From the NCBI RefSeq assembly GCF_040419245.1, contig NZ_JAZHOH010000001.1, forward strand, positions 4,598,832-4,662,831: a stretch of 64,000 nt of DNA. Direction: 5' to 3'. Numbering within the stretch: the stretch's first letter is position 1; every line of letters starts with the position of its first letter. The translations under genes and the position numbers were made by a program. The notes under the pieces are model-generated. The model made no database searches. It had not been told where the DNA came from and saw only the letters and a list, made by a program, of their open reading frames with translations. The DNA comes from Ewingella sp. CoE-038-23. GTDB taxonomy: Bacteria > Pseudomonadota > Gammaproteobacteria > Enterobacterales > Enterobacteriaceae. Below, in pieces: positions 1 to 9,774 of this stretch.

Positions 1-267
1 GACAATCACATCAGCATTGGCTTTTTCGATTTTATGTTTAAGTACAAACTTTCGCAAAAACTGAGGGTAACGCGTTGAGAAGCCGTTGAATATCCGGTTG
101 GCATATGACACTTTTTTTCCGGCCAGCTTTTTCTCTATTTCGCTGCCTACCTGACTGTTTATACAAAGAATCTCATTAATGTTGTCAGGATCATTATTAA
201 TGTATTGAAGGAAAAGGCGTTCAACGCCTCCCATCTTTTCCAAATTAATAACATGCAGCTTCTTCAT
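1..267 (-). CDS. Glycosyltransferase, family 4-like, N-terminal part (cut by window edge)
   Basis: The first 89 codons of a minus-strand gene are present; the rest lies before base 1. The protein begins MKKLHVINLEKMGGVERLF, and the MGGVER segment near the N-terminus is typical of GT-B fold, GT4-type glycosyltransferases. Its ATG (265-267) shares one base with the TAA of waaC, so it is translationally coupled to the heptosyltransferase genes and probably adds a sugar to the lipopolysaccharide core on the cytoplasmic face of the inner membrane. In E. coli waaC is followed by the O-antigen ligase waaL, so this is a different arrangement. Donor and acceptor sugars cannot be told from this fragment. 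Confidence 0.7.
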   Translation of the reverse strand, partial: MKKLHVINLEKMGGVERLFLQYINNDPDNINEILCINSQVGSEIEKKLAGKKVSYANRIFNGFSTRYPQFLRKFVLKHKIEKANADVIV

Positions 268-1229
268 TAGCGTTGCCCACCTAAAGCTTCAAATACCCTC
301 GCCGCCGAAATAGACGACATGTCCTTGTCTTCCGCAGTTAAAGACTGCTGATTCTTGCCATAACCGCCAATCAATCCTGGGTCGGTCGGGCCATAAATCG
401 TAATGTTAGGCCTATCGAGGGCCGCGGTGAGGTGGCTCAAGCCGGTATCTACTGACACCACGGCTTTCGCGCCGGCCAGCACGCTGGCGACCTGTTCGAG
501 ACTCATCTTCGGCAGTACCACGACGTGCTCGAAACCCTCCGCCAGACGGCAAGCGCGCTGATGTTCGTGCTCCGCGCCCCAAGGCAGTTTAATCACAATG
601 TCCTGATTGCTGAATAAACCAATCAGCTCGCGCCAGTGACTTTCAGGCCAGTGCTTATCGGCTCGCGTGGTGGCGTGAAGGAAAACCAGATAGCGGTTGG
701 CATCGGCAGGCGGGTTTGCCAAAAAGCGTGCAGCGATAGCGTAATCGCCCTGAGTCTCTGGCTTCTCATAGCCAAGGCTTTTGGCGAACAGCTCGCGCGT
801 ACGCTCGACGGCGTGCTGCTGCTTGCTTATCTCGTGGCGTTGGTTGAAAAACCAGCTGGCGAAAGGCTCGCGGGCGCTTTTGGCGTCTTGCCCATGTTTA
901 CGGCCCTTGGCGACGCGGGTGATCAGCGCCGCGCTCTTGATTAAGCCCTGTGCGTCAATCACCGCATCATAGGTGCGCGATTGCAGTTCTCTTTTGAAAT
1001 CACAGCGTTGCTGACGCGTTTCCGAGCCAAACCAGTTTTTTCTCCAGCGACGAATGGCCACCGGGATAACGCGATCGACAGCCGGGTGCCAGCTAGGAAT
1101 TTGTGCAAACCCTTCTTCCACCACCCAATCGAATGAGATACCCGGAATGGCGTTCATCGCATCAGTTAACGCAGGAAGGGTGTGCAGGACGTCGCCCATT
1201 GATGATGTTTTGACAATCAGTACCCGCAT
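267..1229 (-). CDS. waaC: Lipopolysaccharide heptosyltransferase I
   Basis: Transfers the first L-glycero-D-manno-heptose from ADP-heptose to Kdo2-lipid A in the cytoplasm. The 320-residue protein has the usual length and the GT9 layout: an N-terminal Rossmann domain starting MRVLIVKTSSMGD with the expected catalytic Asp13, a TRADKHWPESHW segment in the middle, and the C-terminal nucleotide-binding signature DTGLSHLTAALDRPN followed by IYGPTDP. The ATG at 1229 overlaps the end of waaF by one base, and its own stop overlaps the next glycosyltransferase, giving a tight hldD-waaF-waaC-transferase operon on the minus strand. Assignment to heptosyltransferase I rather than II rests on resemblance to the E. 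coli protein and on gene order. Confidence 0.95.
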   Translation of the reverse strand: MRVLIVKTSSMGDVLHTLPALTDAMNAIPGISFDWVVEEGFAQIPSWHPAVDRVIPVAIRRWRKNWFGSETRQQRCDFKRELQSRTYDAVIDAQGLIKSAALITRVAKGRKHGQDAKSAREPFASWFFNQRHEISKQQHAVERTRELFAKSLGYEKPETQGDYAIAARFLANPPADANRYLVFLHATTRADKHWPESHWRELIGLFSNQDIVIKLPWGAEHEHQRACRLAEGFEHVVVLPKMSLEQVASVLAGAKAVVSVDTGLSHLTAALDRPNITIYGPTDPGLIGGYGKNQQSLTAEDKDMSSISAARVFEALGGQR

Positions 1230-2278
1230 TACAAATCCTTTCCTGAAACCAATAGCTGCGACAACTCTTGATATACCTGCTCGGGTTGAATGTCGATCAG
1301 ACTTTGATGATAACCCTGCTCGGCATCCCCTTTACGCACCTTGTGATAGCCGGTGATCAGGCGAATCACTTTGGCATGCTGGCTGAGCGGCGGGGTGAAG
1401 TCAGGGCTGCTCGGGCCATAGAGTGCGACCATCGGCTTGTTCAGCGCGGCTGCGACGTGCATCAGGCCTGAGTCATTGCTGACTACTGCCTGACAGGCGG
1501 CAATCAGCACTACGGCCTGATCGAGCGAGGTTTTCCCCGCCAGATTGAGGCACAGCGCCTGCGCGGAATCCGTCAGCGCAGCGCGAATATCTTCACCCGC
1601 CGGATGGTCTTTTGCCGAGCCAAAAAGCACCACTTGATAGCCATCGGCAATCAACTTTTCGGCCAATGCGGCGTAGTGGTAGTGCGGCCAGCGTTTCGCC
1701 GGGCCAAACTCGGCGCCGGGGCAGAAGCCAATCACCGGCCTTGCAGCAGACAGCGCGAAGGCCTGGCTGACGTTGGCGACTTCGGTCTCCGTGACGCGTA
1801 ACTGCGGCCACAGCAGAGGCTGAGGCAGGTCGGCCGCAGAGTGAATCTGCTTGGCGTCATAGGCCAGCGCCACGTAGCGCTGAACCATCAAGGGAAAAGC
1901 GGGCTTATCCAGTACGCGAATATCATTGAGCAGGCCGTAGCGCATCTCGCCTCGCCAGCCGGTTCTTTGCGGAACCTTGGCGAAGAAGGGCACCAGTGCG
2001 GACTTGAAGGAGTTAGGCAGAACGAAGGCGCGCTGGTAGTGATTTTCACGCAGGGCAACGCCCAAACGCCGACGCTCACCCAGTTCCAGTGCCCCGTGCC
2101 CTAGAGGCATCGGCAGGGCGCGGCTAACTTCTGGCATTCTGTCGAGCAGCGGACGGCACCAGGCCGGTGCCATCACGTCGATTTCTGCCGCTGGCTCAAT
2201 GGCCTTGATGGTGCGGTAAAGACTTTGCGACATCATCATGTCGCCCACCCAAGAAGGGCCAATGACCAGCATTTTCAT
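1229..2278 (-). CDS. waaF: ADP-heptose--LPS heptosyltransferase II
   Basis: Adds the second heptose to the lipopolysaccharide inner core. The 349 residues begin MKMLVIGPSWVGDMMMSQ, nearly identical to E. coli WaaF, with catalytic Asp13, and carry the GT9 donor-binding motif NDSGLMHVAAALNKP near the C-terminus followed by LYGPSSP. It lies 32 bases after hldD and overlaps waaC by one base, so the gene pair acts in order: HldD makes the ADP-heptose donor, WaaC and WaaF use it. No anomalies in length or motifs were seen. Confidence 0.96.
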   Translation of the reverse strand: MKMLVIGPSWVGDMMMSQSLYRTIKAIEPAAEIDVMAPAWCRPLLDRMPEVSRALPMPLGHGALELGERRRLGVALRENHYQRAFVLPNSFKSALVPFFAKVPQRTGWRGEMRYGLLNDIRVLDKPAFPLMVQRYVALAYDAKQIHSAADLPQPLLWPQLRVTETEVANVSQAFALSAARPVIGFCPGAEFGPAKRWPHYHYAALAEKLIADGYQVVLFGSAKDHPAGEDIRAALTDSAQALCLNLAGKTSLDQAVVLIAACQAVVSNDSGLMHVAAALNKPMVALYGPSSPDFTPPLSQHAKVIRLITGYHKVRKGDAEQGYHQSLIDIQPEQVYQELSQLLVSGKDL

Positions 2279-2310
2279 TACTTACACATTCCTTAACTCA
2301 ACACTGAGTA

Positions 2311-3243
2311 TCAGACCGCGCGGTTAAGCCACGTCATGTATTCAGCCACGCCTTCGGCAACGGTTTTGAACGGTTTGTCATAACCCGCGGCGCGCAATGC
2401 AGACATATCAGCCTGAGTGAAAGACTGGTAGCGGCCTTTCAGTTTTTCAGGGAATGGAATGGTTTCAATTTGGCCTTTCTGGTGATGTTCGATCACGGCT
2501 TCCGCCACGGCCTGGAAGGACTCTGAACGGCCGGTCCCGCAGTTGAATATGCCGGAAACGCCATTCTGCCAGAACCACAGGTTCACTGCGGCGACGTCAC
2601 CCACGTAGATGAAGTCACGTTTGAAATCTTCACTGCCAGCGAACAGTTTTGGATTCTCGCCCGCGTTGATCTGGTTGTTCAGATGGTAAGCCACGCTGGC
2701 CATGCTGCCTTTGTGGCCTTCGCGCGGCCCATAGACGTTGAAGTAACGGAAACCACAAATCTGTGACTGGGCGTGCGGCAGAATTTCACGCACATATTGG
2801 TCGAACAGGAATTTGGAGTAGCCATAGACGTTCAGCGGCTGTTCGTATTTACGGTCTTCCACAAAGCTGGTGCTCTGGCTGCCGTAGGTGGCCGCAGAAG
2901 AGGCGTAGAGGAACGGAATTTCGCGCTCAAGGCAGAAGTGCAGCAGGTCTTTGGAGTACTGATAGTTGTTATCCATCATGTACTTGCCATCCCACTCGGT
3001 GGTGGATGAGCAGGCACCTTCATGGAAAATTGCGTCGATATCACCAAGGTCATCCCCGGCAACGATGCTGGCGATGAAGTCTTCTTTGTCGCAATAATCA
3101 GCAATATCGAGGTCAACCAGATTGACGAACTTGGTGCCGTCTTTCAGGTTATCGACCACTAAAATATCGCGATATCCCATATCATTAAGCGATTTAATAA
3201 TGTTGCTGCCGATAAAACCAGCGCCGCCAGTGACGATTATCAT
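2311..3243 (-). CDS. hldD: ADP-L-glycero-D-manno-heptose 6-epimerase
   Basis: Converts ADP-D-glycero- to ADP-L-glycero-D-manno-heptose, the last step of heptose donor synthesis. It is an extended short-chain dehydrogenase of 310 residues: the NAD(P)-binding GGAGFIG is at residues 6-12 and the catalytic Y140-x3-K144 pair sits in VYGYSK. The start was set at the ATG of MIIVTGG: an AAAGGTGAG ribosome site lies about 8 bases upstream, whereas a GTG three codons earlier overlaps that site. It is the first gene of the minus-strand LPS operon; a GC-rich hairpin at 3270-3288 lies in the leader. In E. coli the gene (rfaD/htrM) is also heat-inducible; I could not define the promoter here. Confidence 0.96.
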   Translation of the reverse strand: MIIVTGGAGFIGSNIIKSLNDMGYRDILVVDNLKDGTKFVNLVDLDIADYCDKEDFIASIVAGDDLGDIDAIFHEGACSSTTEWDGKYMMDNNYQYSKDLLHFCLEREIPFLYASSAATYGSQSTSFVEDRKYEQPLNVYGYSKFLFDQYVREILPHAQSQICGFRYFNVYGPREGHKGSMASVAYHLNNQINAGENPKLFAGSEDFKRDFIYVGDVAAVNLWFWQNGVSGIFNCGTGRSESFQAVAEAVIEHHQKGQIETIPFPEKLKGRYQSFTQADMSALRAAGYDKPFKTVAEGVAEYMTWLNRAV

Positions 3244-3269
3244 GAGACTCACCTTTAATCATTTAGAAA

Positions 3270-3288
3270 ACCGCGCACCATGCGCGGT
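3270..3288 (-). terminator. Terminator-like hairpin in the hldD leader
   Basis: Read on the minus strand, a 7-bp stem ACCGCGC/GCGCGGT with a 5-base loop is followed by TTTTC, about 27 bases before the hldD start. It has the shape of a weak intrinsic terminator or attenuator. Whether it terminates transcription is not shown. Confidence 0.4.
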
Positions 3289-3486
3289 CTATTCAGTTGG
3301 CAATATCATAACACTTCATTATGTCAGTCACATTCGGAAGCTATCTGATTCGTTGGATTCTAGTGCATCAGGGCTTAAGGCGTGAACTATGCTACAAAAT
3401 AAAGAAATTCTGACAGCTTCACTCGTTATTCGTTAGCCGGATTAGTAATGTGTCTGACGAATGAGTCATTTTCAGGAGATAACGTT

Positions 3487-4683
3487 ATGTCCGCTTCGTT
3501 TTACCGCCAACTGGAAGAAGAACTTGATCAGGCGCGTGCCGATGGTCTGTTCAAGGAAGAGCGAATTTTGACCTCAGCACAGCAGGCGGAAATTACCGTT
3601 GCTGGTGGTGAACCGGTCATCAATTTCTGTGCTAACAACTACCTTGGACTCGCCAACCACCCTGAGCTTATCGCCGCCGCCAAGGCCGGTTTAGACAGCC
3701 ACGGTTTCGGTATGGCCTCGGTACGCTTTATCTGCGGCACCCAAGATGCCCATAAAGAGCTGGAAAGTCGCTTGGCCGACTTCCTCTGCATGGACGACGC
3801 CATTCTCTATTCTTCCTGCTTCGATGCCAACGGCGGCCTGTTCGAAACGCTGCTGGGGCCTGAAGACGCCATTATTTCGGATGCACTGAATCATGCGTCG
3901 ATCATCGACGGCGTGCGCCTGTGCAAAGCCAAGCGCTATCGCTACGCCAACAACGATTTAGCCGAACTCGAAGCCCGTCTCGAGCAGGCCAAAGCCGAGG
4001 GCGCGCGACATATCATGATCGCCACCGACGGCGTATTCTCCATGGATGGCGTGATTGCCAACCTGAACGGGATTTGCGATTTGGCCGAGCGTTTTGACGC
4101 GCTGGTGATGGTCGATGACTCCCACGCCGTGGGCTTTGTCGGCGAGCACGGTCGCGGCACCCACGAATATTGCGACGTGATTGGTCGCGTGGACATCATC
4201 ACCGGCACCCTCGGCAAAGCCATGGGCGGCGCGTCTGGCGGCTACACCGCGGGGCGCAAAGAGGTGATTGACTGGCTGCGCCAGCGCTCGCGCCCGTATC
4301 TGTTCTCCAACTCACTGGCACCTTCCATCGTCGCCGCCTCGCTGAAAGTGCTCTCCATGCTGGAACAGGGCAGTGAACTGCGCCAGAAGCTGATGAGCAA
4401 CGCCCAGCTGTTCCGCGAGAAAATGACCGCCGCCGGTTTCACGCTGGCTGGCGCTGACCACGCGATCATCCCGGTGATGCTGGGCGAAGCGAAGCTGGCG
4501 CAAGAGTTTGCGGCGGCCTTGCAGCACGAAGGCATCTACGTCACCGGCTTCTTCTTCCCGGTGGTACCAAAAGGTCAGGCGCGCATTCGCACCCAGATGT
4601 CTGCCGCGCACAGCACCGAACAAATCGAAAAGGCGGTGGACGCCTTCACCCGTATTGGTAAAAAGCTTGGCGTGATTGCCTGA
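3487..4683 (+). CDS. kbl: 2-amino-3-ketobutyrate CoA ligase (glycine C-acetyltransferase)
   Basis: Second enzyme of threonine degradation: cleaves 2-amino-3-ketobutyrate with CoA to glycine and acetyl-CoA, using pyridoxal phosphate. The 398 residues match the alpha-oxoamine synthase family throughout, with the PLP lysine at K244 in [10 protein letters not shown] and the conserved VDDSHAVGF segment (residues 209-217). The ATG at 3487 follows a CAGGAGA ribosome site by 6 bases; an upstream in-frame ATG at 3448 would add 13 residues absent from the family. It is 9 bases from tdh, forming the kbl-tdh operon seen in E. coli (Lrp-controlled there). Divergent from hldD. Confidence 0.97.
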   Translation: MSASFYRQLEEELDQARADGLFKEERILTSAQQAEITVAGGEPVINFCANNYLGLANHPELIAAAKAGLDSHGFGMASVRFICGTQDAHKELESRLADFLCMDDAILYSSCFDANGGLFETLLGPEDAIISDALNHASIIDGVRLCKAKRYRYANNDLAELEARLEQAKAEGARHIMIATDGVFSMDGVIANLNGICDLAERFDALVMVDDSHAVGFVGEHGRGTHEYCDVIGRVDIITGTLGKAMGGASGGYTAGRKEVIDWLRQRSRPYLFSNSLAPSIVAASLKVLSMLEQGSELRQKLMSNAQLFREKMTAAGFTLAGADHAIIPVMLGEAKLAQEFAAALQHEGIYVTGFFFPVVPKGQARIRTQMSAAHSTEQIEKAVDAFTRIGKKLGVIA

Positions 4684-4692
4684 GGAACCTAC

Positions 4693-5718
4693 ATGAAAGC
4701 GTTAGCAAAATTAAAGCGTGAAGAAGGTATCTGGATGACGGATGCGCCAGTGCCTGAGCTTGGCCATAACGATCTGCTGATTAAAATTCGTAAAACCGCC
4801 ATTTGCGGTACTGACGTGCATATCTATAACTGGGATGAATGGTCGCAGAAGACCATCCCGGTGCCGATGGTGGTCGGCCACGAATATGTCGGCGAAGTGG
4901 TCGGCATCGGTCAGGAAGTCAAAGGCTTCAACATTGGCGACCGCGTCTCTGGCGAAGGCCACATCACCTGCGGCCACTGCCGCAACTGTCGCGGTGGACG
5001 CACCCATCTTTGCCGCAACACGCAGGGCGTCGGGGTGAACCGTCCGGGGGCCTTTGCCGAGTATCTGGTGCTGCCAGCCTTCAACGCCTTCAAAATTCCA
5101 GACAACATCTCTGACGACCTCGCCGCCATCTTCGACCCACTGGGCAACGCTGTGCATACCGCGCTCTCCTTCGATTTGGTCGGCGAAGACGTGCTGATCA
5201 GCGGCGCTGGCCCGATAGGTATCATGGCGGCGGCAATCTGTAAGCACGTGGGCGCACGCCACGTGGTCATCACTGATATGAATGAATACCGTCTGGATTT
5301 GGCGCGCAAAATGGGCGTGACCCGCGCGGTCAACGTCAAAAATGAGACGCTAGAAGAGGTGATGACCGAGCTGGGTATGACCGAAGGCTTTGATGTCGGT
5401 CTGGAAATGTCGGGCGCGCCACCGGCCTTCCGTTCCATGCTCAACGCCATGAACCACGGCGGGCGCATCGCGCTGCTGGGTATTCCGCCTTCCGACATGT
5501 CGATTGACTGGAATCAGGTGATTTTCAAAGGTCTGTTTATCAAGGGCATTTACGGCCGCGAGATGTTTGAAACCTGGTACAAGATGGCGGCGCTGATCCA
5601 GTCTGGTTTGGATCTCACCCCGCTTATCACTCACCATTTCTCTATCGATGATTTCCAGAAAGGCTTTGACGCCATGCGTTCCGGCCAGTCGGGTAAAGTG
5701 ATTCTAAACTGGGAGTAA
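4693..5718 (+). CDS. tdh: L-threonine 3-dehydrogenase
   Basis: Oxidises L-threonine to 2-amino-3-ketobutyrate with NAD, feeding Kbl. This zinc-dependent medium-chain dehydrogenase has 341 residues, the usual size. Catalytic zinc ligands C38 (AICGTD) and H63-E64 (GHEYVGEV) are visible, as are the structural zinc cysteines C93, C96, C99 and C107 in [17 protein letters not shown]. The nucleotide-binding turn is GAGPIG near residue 170. It directly follows kbl and ends 20 bases before a strong bidirectional hairpin. Confidence 0.98.
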   Translation: MKALAKLKREEGIWMTDAPVPELGHNDLLIKIRKTAICGTDVHIYNWDEWSQKTIPVPMVVGHEYVGEVVGIGQEVKGFNIGDRVSGEGHITCGHCRNCRGGRTHLCRNTQGVGVNRPGAFAEYLVLPAFNAFKIPDNISDDLAAIFDPLGNAVHTALSFDLVGEDVLISGAGPIGIMAAAICKHVGARHVVITDMNEYRLDLARKMGVTRAVNVKNETLEEVMTELGMTEGFDVGLEMSGAPPAFRSMLNAMNHGGRIALLGIPPSDMSIDWNQVIFKGLFIKGIYGREMFETWYKMAALIQSGLDLTPLITHHFSIDDFQKGFDAMRSGQSGKVILNWE

Positions 5719-5738
5719 GTTCCAACTGCACCAAAGAC

Positions 5739-5762
5739 AAAGGCCAGCATTTGCTGGCCTTT
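5739..5762. terminator. Bidirectional intrinsic terminator between tdh and yibQ
   Basis: A perfect 11-bp inverted repeat, AAAGGCCAGCA-TT-TGCTGGCCTTT, with A and T flanks, lies between the convergent ends of tdh and yibQ and can serve both. Confidence 0.85.
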
Positions 5763-5784
5763 TGCATTGATAACGCAGAGTGTT

Positions 5785-6753
5785 TTACGGCTTTTGCGGG
5801 CTATTCGGCTTGTCGGCAAACCACGTGTTCCACGTGCGCTCAACAAAGGTGACGGCAGGCAGCTGTGCCACGCTCTCACCAATAACCTTGAACATGGTAT
5901 CGGCATACACCGGCGCCACAGGTTTCTTGCTGGTACAGAGGCGCGCCCCTTTAAACACCGTTTTCGGCGGCGTGACTTTGGTCGGGCTTTTGCCCGGCGG
6001 CGCGCTGCGGGTCGGCTCATTCAGCAGATCGCTTGGACGCACCAACACGATATCAGACGGCAAGTTCGGTAACATTTGCTGCAACACGCGCACCGTGGTC
6101 GGGTGCGGGTGGCCGATGGCGATGGCATAGCCATTGCGGCGCGCAAGCTGGATGGCGCGCTCAAACTGTTTGCGGATCTCAGCTTCATTCTGCACATCAT
6201 CTAAAAAGACGTTTCGCTTGATGACGCGCACCTGAGTCCCGGCGGCGGCCTGCACTGACTTGGTATTGCCGATGGTCATACTGTCGAGGAAAAACAGGCT
6301 GTGGGCGTTCATCGCCTGCATCACCTTCTCCATACCCGGCAGGCTGGAGGTCATGGCGCTGCCCATATGGTTGTTGATGCCGACGGCGTAAGGGATGCTC
6401 TTAATCGCTTGATCCACAATACGTTTCACCTCTTCGCTGCTCATCGACGGCGTTAAGGTATCTTTTTCCAGCGGCTGTTTACTCAGGGGCGCCATCGGCA
6501 GGTGGATCAGGATCTCACGGCCCTGCTGGTGGGCTTTCTCCATCATGATGTGCGAATCGGGCGCATTGGGGAAAATCGCGATGGAGACGGCCTTGGGCAT
6601 CTGCAACACCTGATTTTCATTCTGTTGGCGGTAACCAAAATCATCAATAAGGATGGCTAATTTCGCTGCCTGAGCCTGACAGGCAAACAGGACGGTGCCG
6701 CACAGCGCGGCTAAAACGGACTTTTTATATCGCAATGCTATCTTCCCAACCAC
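5785..6753 (-). CDS. yibQ: Divergent polysaccharide deacetylase family protein YibQ
   Basis: Resembles E. coli YibQ over its length (322 residues). A short N-terminal hydrophobic stretch ending QAQA looks like a signal peptide, so the protein should be periplasmic. The conserved core includes KLAILIDDFGYR, then HLPMAPL, NNHMGSAMT and AIGHPHP, which are NodB-like metal-site segments of the divergent polysaccharide deacetylase (DUF610) family; the substrate is unknown. The first codon is GTG at 6753; a TTG at 6735 preceded by GGAAG would also fit. Its start overlaps the last 16 bases of envC, so it is translated with a cell-separation factor and a role at the cell wall is a reasonable inference. 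Confidence 0.85.
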   Translation of the reverse strand: MVGKIALRYKKSVLAALCGTVLFACQAQAAKLAILIDDFGYRQQNENQVLQMPKAVSIAIFPNAPDSHIMMEKAHQQGREILIHLPMAPLSKQPLEKDTLTPSMSSEEVKRIVDQAIKSIPYAVGINNHMGSAMTSSLPGMEKVMQAMNAHSLFFLDSMTIGNTKSVQAAAGTQVRVIKRNVFLDDVQNEAEIRKQFERAIQLARRNGYAIAIGHPHPTTVRVLQQMLPNLPSDIVLVRPSDLLNEPTRSAPPGKSPTKVTPPKTVFKGARLCTSKKPVAPVYADTMFKVIGESVAQLPAVTFVERTWNTWFADKPNSPQKP

Positions 6754-8003
6754 GGCTGTGGGTTAACGGCCTGGCCCTGACGACGAATTTCAAAATACAG
6801 CGATGGCTGGCCCTGACCTCCGCTGGTACCCACCAGTGCAATGGCTTGACCGGATTTAACCTGATCACCCACGTTCACCAGCGCGCTTTGGTTGTAACCA
6901 TAAAGGCTCATATCACCTTTACCGTGCTCGATAACCACCACCAGACCGTAGCCCTGCAGCCAGTCGGCCAGCAGAACGCGGCCATCGGCGACGGCTTTGA
7001 CTTCGCTCCCTTCCCGAGCCGAAATCACGATGCCTTTCCAGCGTAGCTCACCCTGCAGCTGTTCGCCGAATCGGTGCAGAATAGAGCCGCGAACTGGCCA
7101 AATATCTTGCCCCGCTGGGCGACCCAGCCCGCCGGTACGCGACACCAGCGCCTGCTCGCCCTGCGTCGGTTTGTAGGTGGAGCCCTTCTTCTTGGCTTGC
7201 TGCTCTTTGGCGCGAATAGCCGCGGCCTCTTTGGCCTCTTTCTCTGCGCGAGCGCGGGCGGCGCGCTCGGCGGCGGCAATCTTGTCACGCAGGCGCGTTT
7301 CGTTGGCCTTCAGTTCGGACAGGCTCTGCTCGTCTTTTTGCAATGAGCTTTCCAGCGAACTTAGCGTCTGTTTACGCGCTGCGCGGGCCTGTTCGAGCTT
7401 TTGCTGCTGGCTCTGCTGCTCGCTCAGTAAGCTTTTCTGCTGGGTCTGTTTGGCTTCCAGCGAGACGCGCTGCGCGGCCAGCGTGGTGCGCGTTTGCTTA
7501 AGCTGCTCGATAGACTTCTGACGGGCTTGGTTGAAATAGCCGAAATAGGCCAAAATGCGTTCACTGCGCTCGCTCTCTTCGCCACTCAACAGCAGTTGTA
7601 ACCCACTGTGCTGACCGACGCGGAAGGCGGCATCCAGCTGTTTCGCCAGAATTTCTTCTTGGCTTTTTTGCTGTTTTTGCAGTTTGTCTATCGAGGCATT
7701 TAAATTGGCGATGTCTTTATTGAGGGTGGCGAGGGTCGATTGAGTATCACGTAGCCCACGGCTGGCCGAGGCGATGATCTTTTCCTGCGCCTGAAGCTGA
7801 TCCTGCAACGAGCTGCGCTGCTGTTTCTGCTGCTTAACGCTTTTCTCTTTTTCGGCGATGCTTTGCTGGAGAGTTTTGAGCTGGTCTTTATTGTCGTCAG
7901 CGTGAGCAACAAAAGCAGGAACGAGTAACGAGGCGCAAAGCAAAAATGCGGACGCCGGGCTGCCTGATGTCGTCTTATCATTAATAGAAAGACGATTTTT
8001 CAT
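6738..8003 (-). CDS. envC: Murein hydrolase activator EnvC
   Basis: Periplasmic activator of the amidases AmiA and AmiB at the division septum. With the start at the ATG of MKNRLSIND (8003) it has 421 residues, close to E. coli EnvC (419), a signal peptide ending AHA, a long charged and Gln-rich coiled coil (about residues 30-280) and a C-terminal LytM domain. The LytM domain is degenerate: the usual zinc-binding histidines are replaced (SLYGYN and SLYFEIR), as expected for an activator without its own hydrolase activity. A longer reading starting 21 codons upstream is unlikely. A terminator separates it from gpmI upstream, and yibQ overlaps its end. Confidence 0.93.
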   Translation of the reverse strand: MKNRLSINDKTTSGSPASAFLLCASLLVPAFVAHADDNKDQLKTLQQSIAEKEKSVKQQKQQRSSLQDQLQAQEKIIASASRGLRDTQSTLATLNKDIANLNASIDKLQKQQKSQEEILAKQLDAAFRVGQHSGLQLLLSGEESERSERILAYFGYFNQARQKSIEQLKQTRTTLAAQRVSLEAKQTQQKSLLSEQQSQQQKLEQARAARKQTLSSLESSLQKDEQSLSELKANETRLRDKIAAAERAARARAEKEAKEAAAIRAKEQQAKKKGSTYKPTQGEQALVSRTGGLGRPAGQDIWPVRGSILHRFGEQLQGELRWKGIVISAREGSEVKAVADGRVLLADWLQGYGLVVVIEHGKGDMSLYGYNQSALVNVGDQVKSGQAIALVGTSGGQGQPSLYFEIRRQGQAVNPQPWLGR

Positions 8004-8120
8004 TGCGCTGAAATTGATGAATTTGCTCAAACTTTTTCCTGCTTGCCGACCGTGGATGATAGACAATCTGGCTGTCCTTCAGGTTATCGTACCACTAATC
8101 AACAGCCTGATGCACAAACA

Positions 8121-8152
8121 AAAAAGGCGTACTAGCCGCGCTAATACGCCTT
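8121..8152 (-). terminator. Intrinsic terminator downstream of gpmI
   Basis: On the minus strand the stem AAGGCGTA/TACGCCTT encloses a 13-base loop and is followed by TTTTTTG. It lies about 80 bases after gpmI and 120 before envC, so it should end much of the gpmI transcript before envC. Confidence 0.75.
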
Positions 8153-8170
8153 AAAACTGTAGTGCATAAC

Positions 8171-8222
8171 CGACGTCCTTTAAATGGCCGCAATGCTTAA
8201 AATGCGGCCCGTTTAGACGTCG
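8171..8222. repeat. Imperfect long palindrome behind gpmI
   Basis: Arms of 20-22 bases (8171-8192 and 8203-8222) begin and end with CGACGTC/GACGTCG and close with GGCCGCA/TGCGGCC, with a 10-base AT-rich loop; only the middle of the arms mismatches. It starts 8 bases after the gpmI stop. It has the form of an intergenic palindromic element or a transcript-protecting stem rather than a terminator, since no T tract follows directly. I found no second copy in this window. Confidence 0.7.
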
Positions 8223-8229
8223 TTCAGGA

Positions 8230-9774
8230 CTATTTAACGATAAATAGCGGCTTACCGCTCATTTCCGCTGGGGTTTTCATACCCATCAGCGACAGCATGG
8301 TTGGCGCGATATCGGAAAGCTTGCCGCCTTCGACCACCTGCGCGTCTGCGCCGATATAAATCAACGGCACCGGCAGATTGGTGTGCGCGGTGTGCGCCTG
8401 CCCTGTTGCCGGGTCGCGCATTTGTTCGGCATTACCGTGATCGGCCGTCACTAGTAGCTGGCCGCCCACCTGTTTCACCGCCTCGACCACTTTGCCAATG
8501 CACTCATCCAGCGTTTCCACTGCTTTTACCGCCGCTTCATACACGCCGCTGTGACCCACCATGTCGCCATTTGGATAGTTACAGATGATGGTGTCGTACT
8601 TGCCGCTGCCAATGGCGGTGAGCAGTTTGTCGGTCAGTTCCGCCGAGCTCATTTCCGGCTGCAAATCATAAGTTGCGACATTCGGCGACTTAATCAGAAT
8701 GCGATCTTCACCGGCGAACGGGTCTTCCATGCCGCCGTTGAAGAAGAAGGTGACGTGAGCATATTTCTCCGTTTCGGAGATGCGTAGCTGGGTTTTGTTG
8801 TGGGCCATCAGCCACTCGCCCAAGGTGTTTTTCAGTGAAGCGGGTGGATAGGCGCACTCGGCATCGATATCGGCGGCGTATTCCGTCAGCATCACGAAAT
8901 CGCCGAAGTTAATCACCTTTTCGCGGGTGAAGCCGTCAAAGTCGGGGCTGATAAATGCGCGGGTGATTTCACGCGCACGGTCGGCACGGAAGTTCATGAA
9001 AATCATCGCGTCGCCGTCTTCCAGCGCGGCATCGGCTTCGCCCGCGCGGCGCAGCACGGTGGCTTTGACGAACTCATCGTTTTCATCGCGAGCATAGGCG
9101 GCTTGCAGGGCTTCCACGGCGTTATCGGCGGTGAACGCGCCTTTGGCCTGCGTCATCAGATCATAAGCTTGCTGCACGCGGTCCCAGCGATTATCGCGGT
9201 CCATGGCGTAATAACGGCCAATAATGGAGGCGATACGGCCAGTGCCCAACTGCTGGAATTTTTCGCTAAAGCGCTGGAGTGAGCTTTCGGCGCTGCGTGG
9301 CGGGGTGTCGCGACCGTCGAGGAAAGCGTGCAGATAAATGGCTTTTGCGCCGCGACGATGGGCCAGTTCAATCATCGCCATGATGTGGTCTTCGTGGCTG
9401 TGAACCCCGCCCGCAGAGAGCAGGCCCATGATGTGCACGGCTTTACCCGCGGCTACGGCGCGGTCGACAGCCCCGGCCAGCACGGCATTTTCGAAGAAAT
9501 CACCTTCTTTAATTTCTTTATCGAGGCGAGTCAGGTCTTGATAAACGATACGTCCCGCCCCCAGATTGACATGACCGACTTCGGAATTGCCCATTTGGCC
9601 GTCGGGCAAGCCAACGTCCAGACCTGAGGCGGCGATCAGCGTGTGCGGGTAAGTCTGCCACAGGCTATCCATCACCGGCGTTTTGGCATTCAGAACGGCG
9701 TTGTCTTGTGATTCCTCGCGGTGCCCGTAGCCGTCCAGAATCACCAGTACCATAGGTTTTTTGTTGCTCGACAT
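8230..9774 (-). CDS. gpmI: 2,3-bisphosphoglycerate-independent phosphoglycerate mutase
   Basis: Interconverts 3- and 2-phosphoglycerate in glycolysis, using two Mn ions and a phosphoserine intermediate. The 514 residues equal the E. coli length. Asp14 lies in VILDGYG and the nucleophile Ser64 in [21 protein letters not shown] near the C-terminus carries further metal ligands. The start at MSSNKKPMV (9774) is preferred to a reading 19 codons longer that has no family counterpart. Its 3' end is followed by a long palindrome and an intrinsic terminator before envC. Called gpmM in E. coli. Confidence 0.97.
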   Translation of the reverse strand: MSSNKKPMVLVILDGYGHREESQDNAVLNAKTPVMDSLWQTYPHTLIAASGLDVGLPDGQMGNSEVGHVNLGAGRIVYQDLTRLDKEIKEGDFFENAVLAGAVDRAVAAGKAVHIMGLLSAGGVHSHEDHIMAMIELAHRRGAKAIYLHAFLDGRDTPPRSAESSLQRFSEKFQQLGTGRIASIIGRYYAMDRDNRWDRVQQAYDLMTQAKGAFTADNAVEALQAAYARDENDEFVKATVLRRAGEADAALEDGDAMIFMNFRADRAREITRAFISPDFDGFTREKVINFGDFVMLTEYAADIDAECAYPPASLKNTLGEWLMAHNKTQLRISETEKYAHVTFFFNGGMEDPFAGEDRILIKSPNVATYDLQPEMSSAELTDKLLTAIGSGKYDTIICNYPNGDMVGHSGVYEAAVKAVETLDECIGKVVEAVKQVGGQLLVTADHGNAEQMRDPATGQAHTAHTNLPVPLIYIGADAQVVEGGKLSDIAPTMLSLMGMKTPAEMSGKPLFIVK

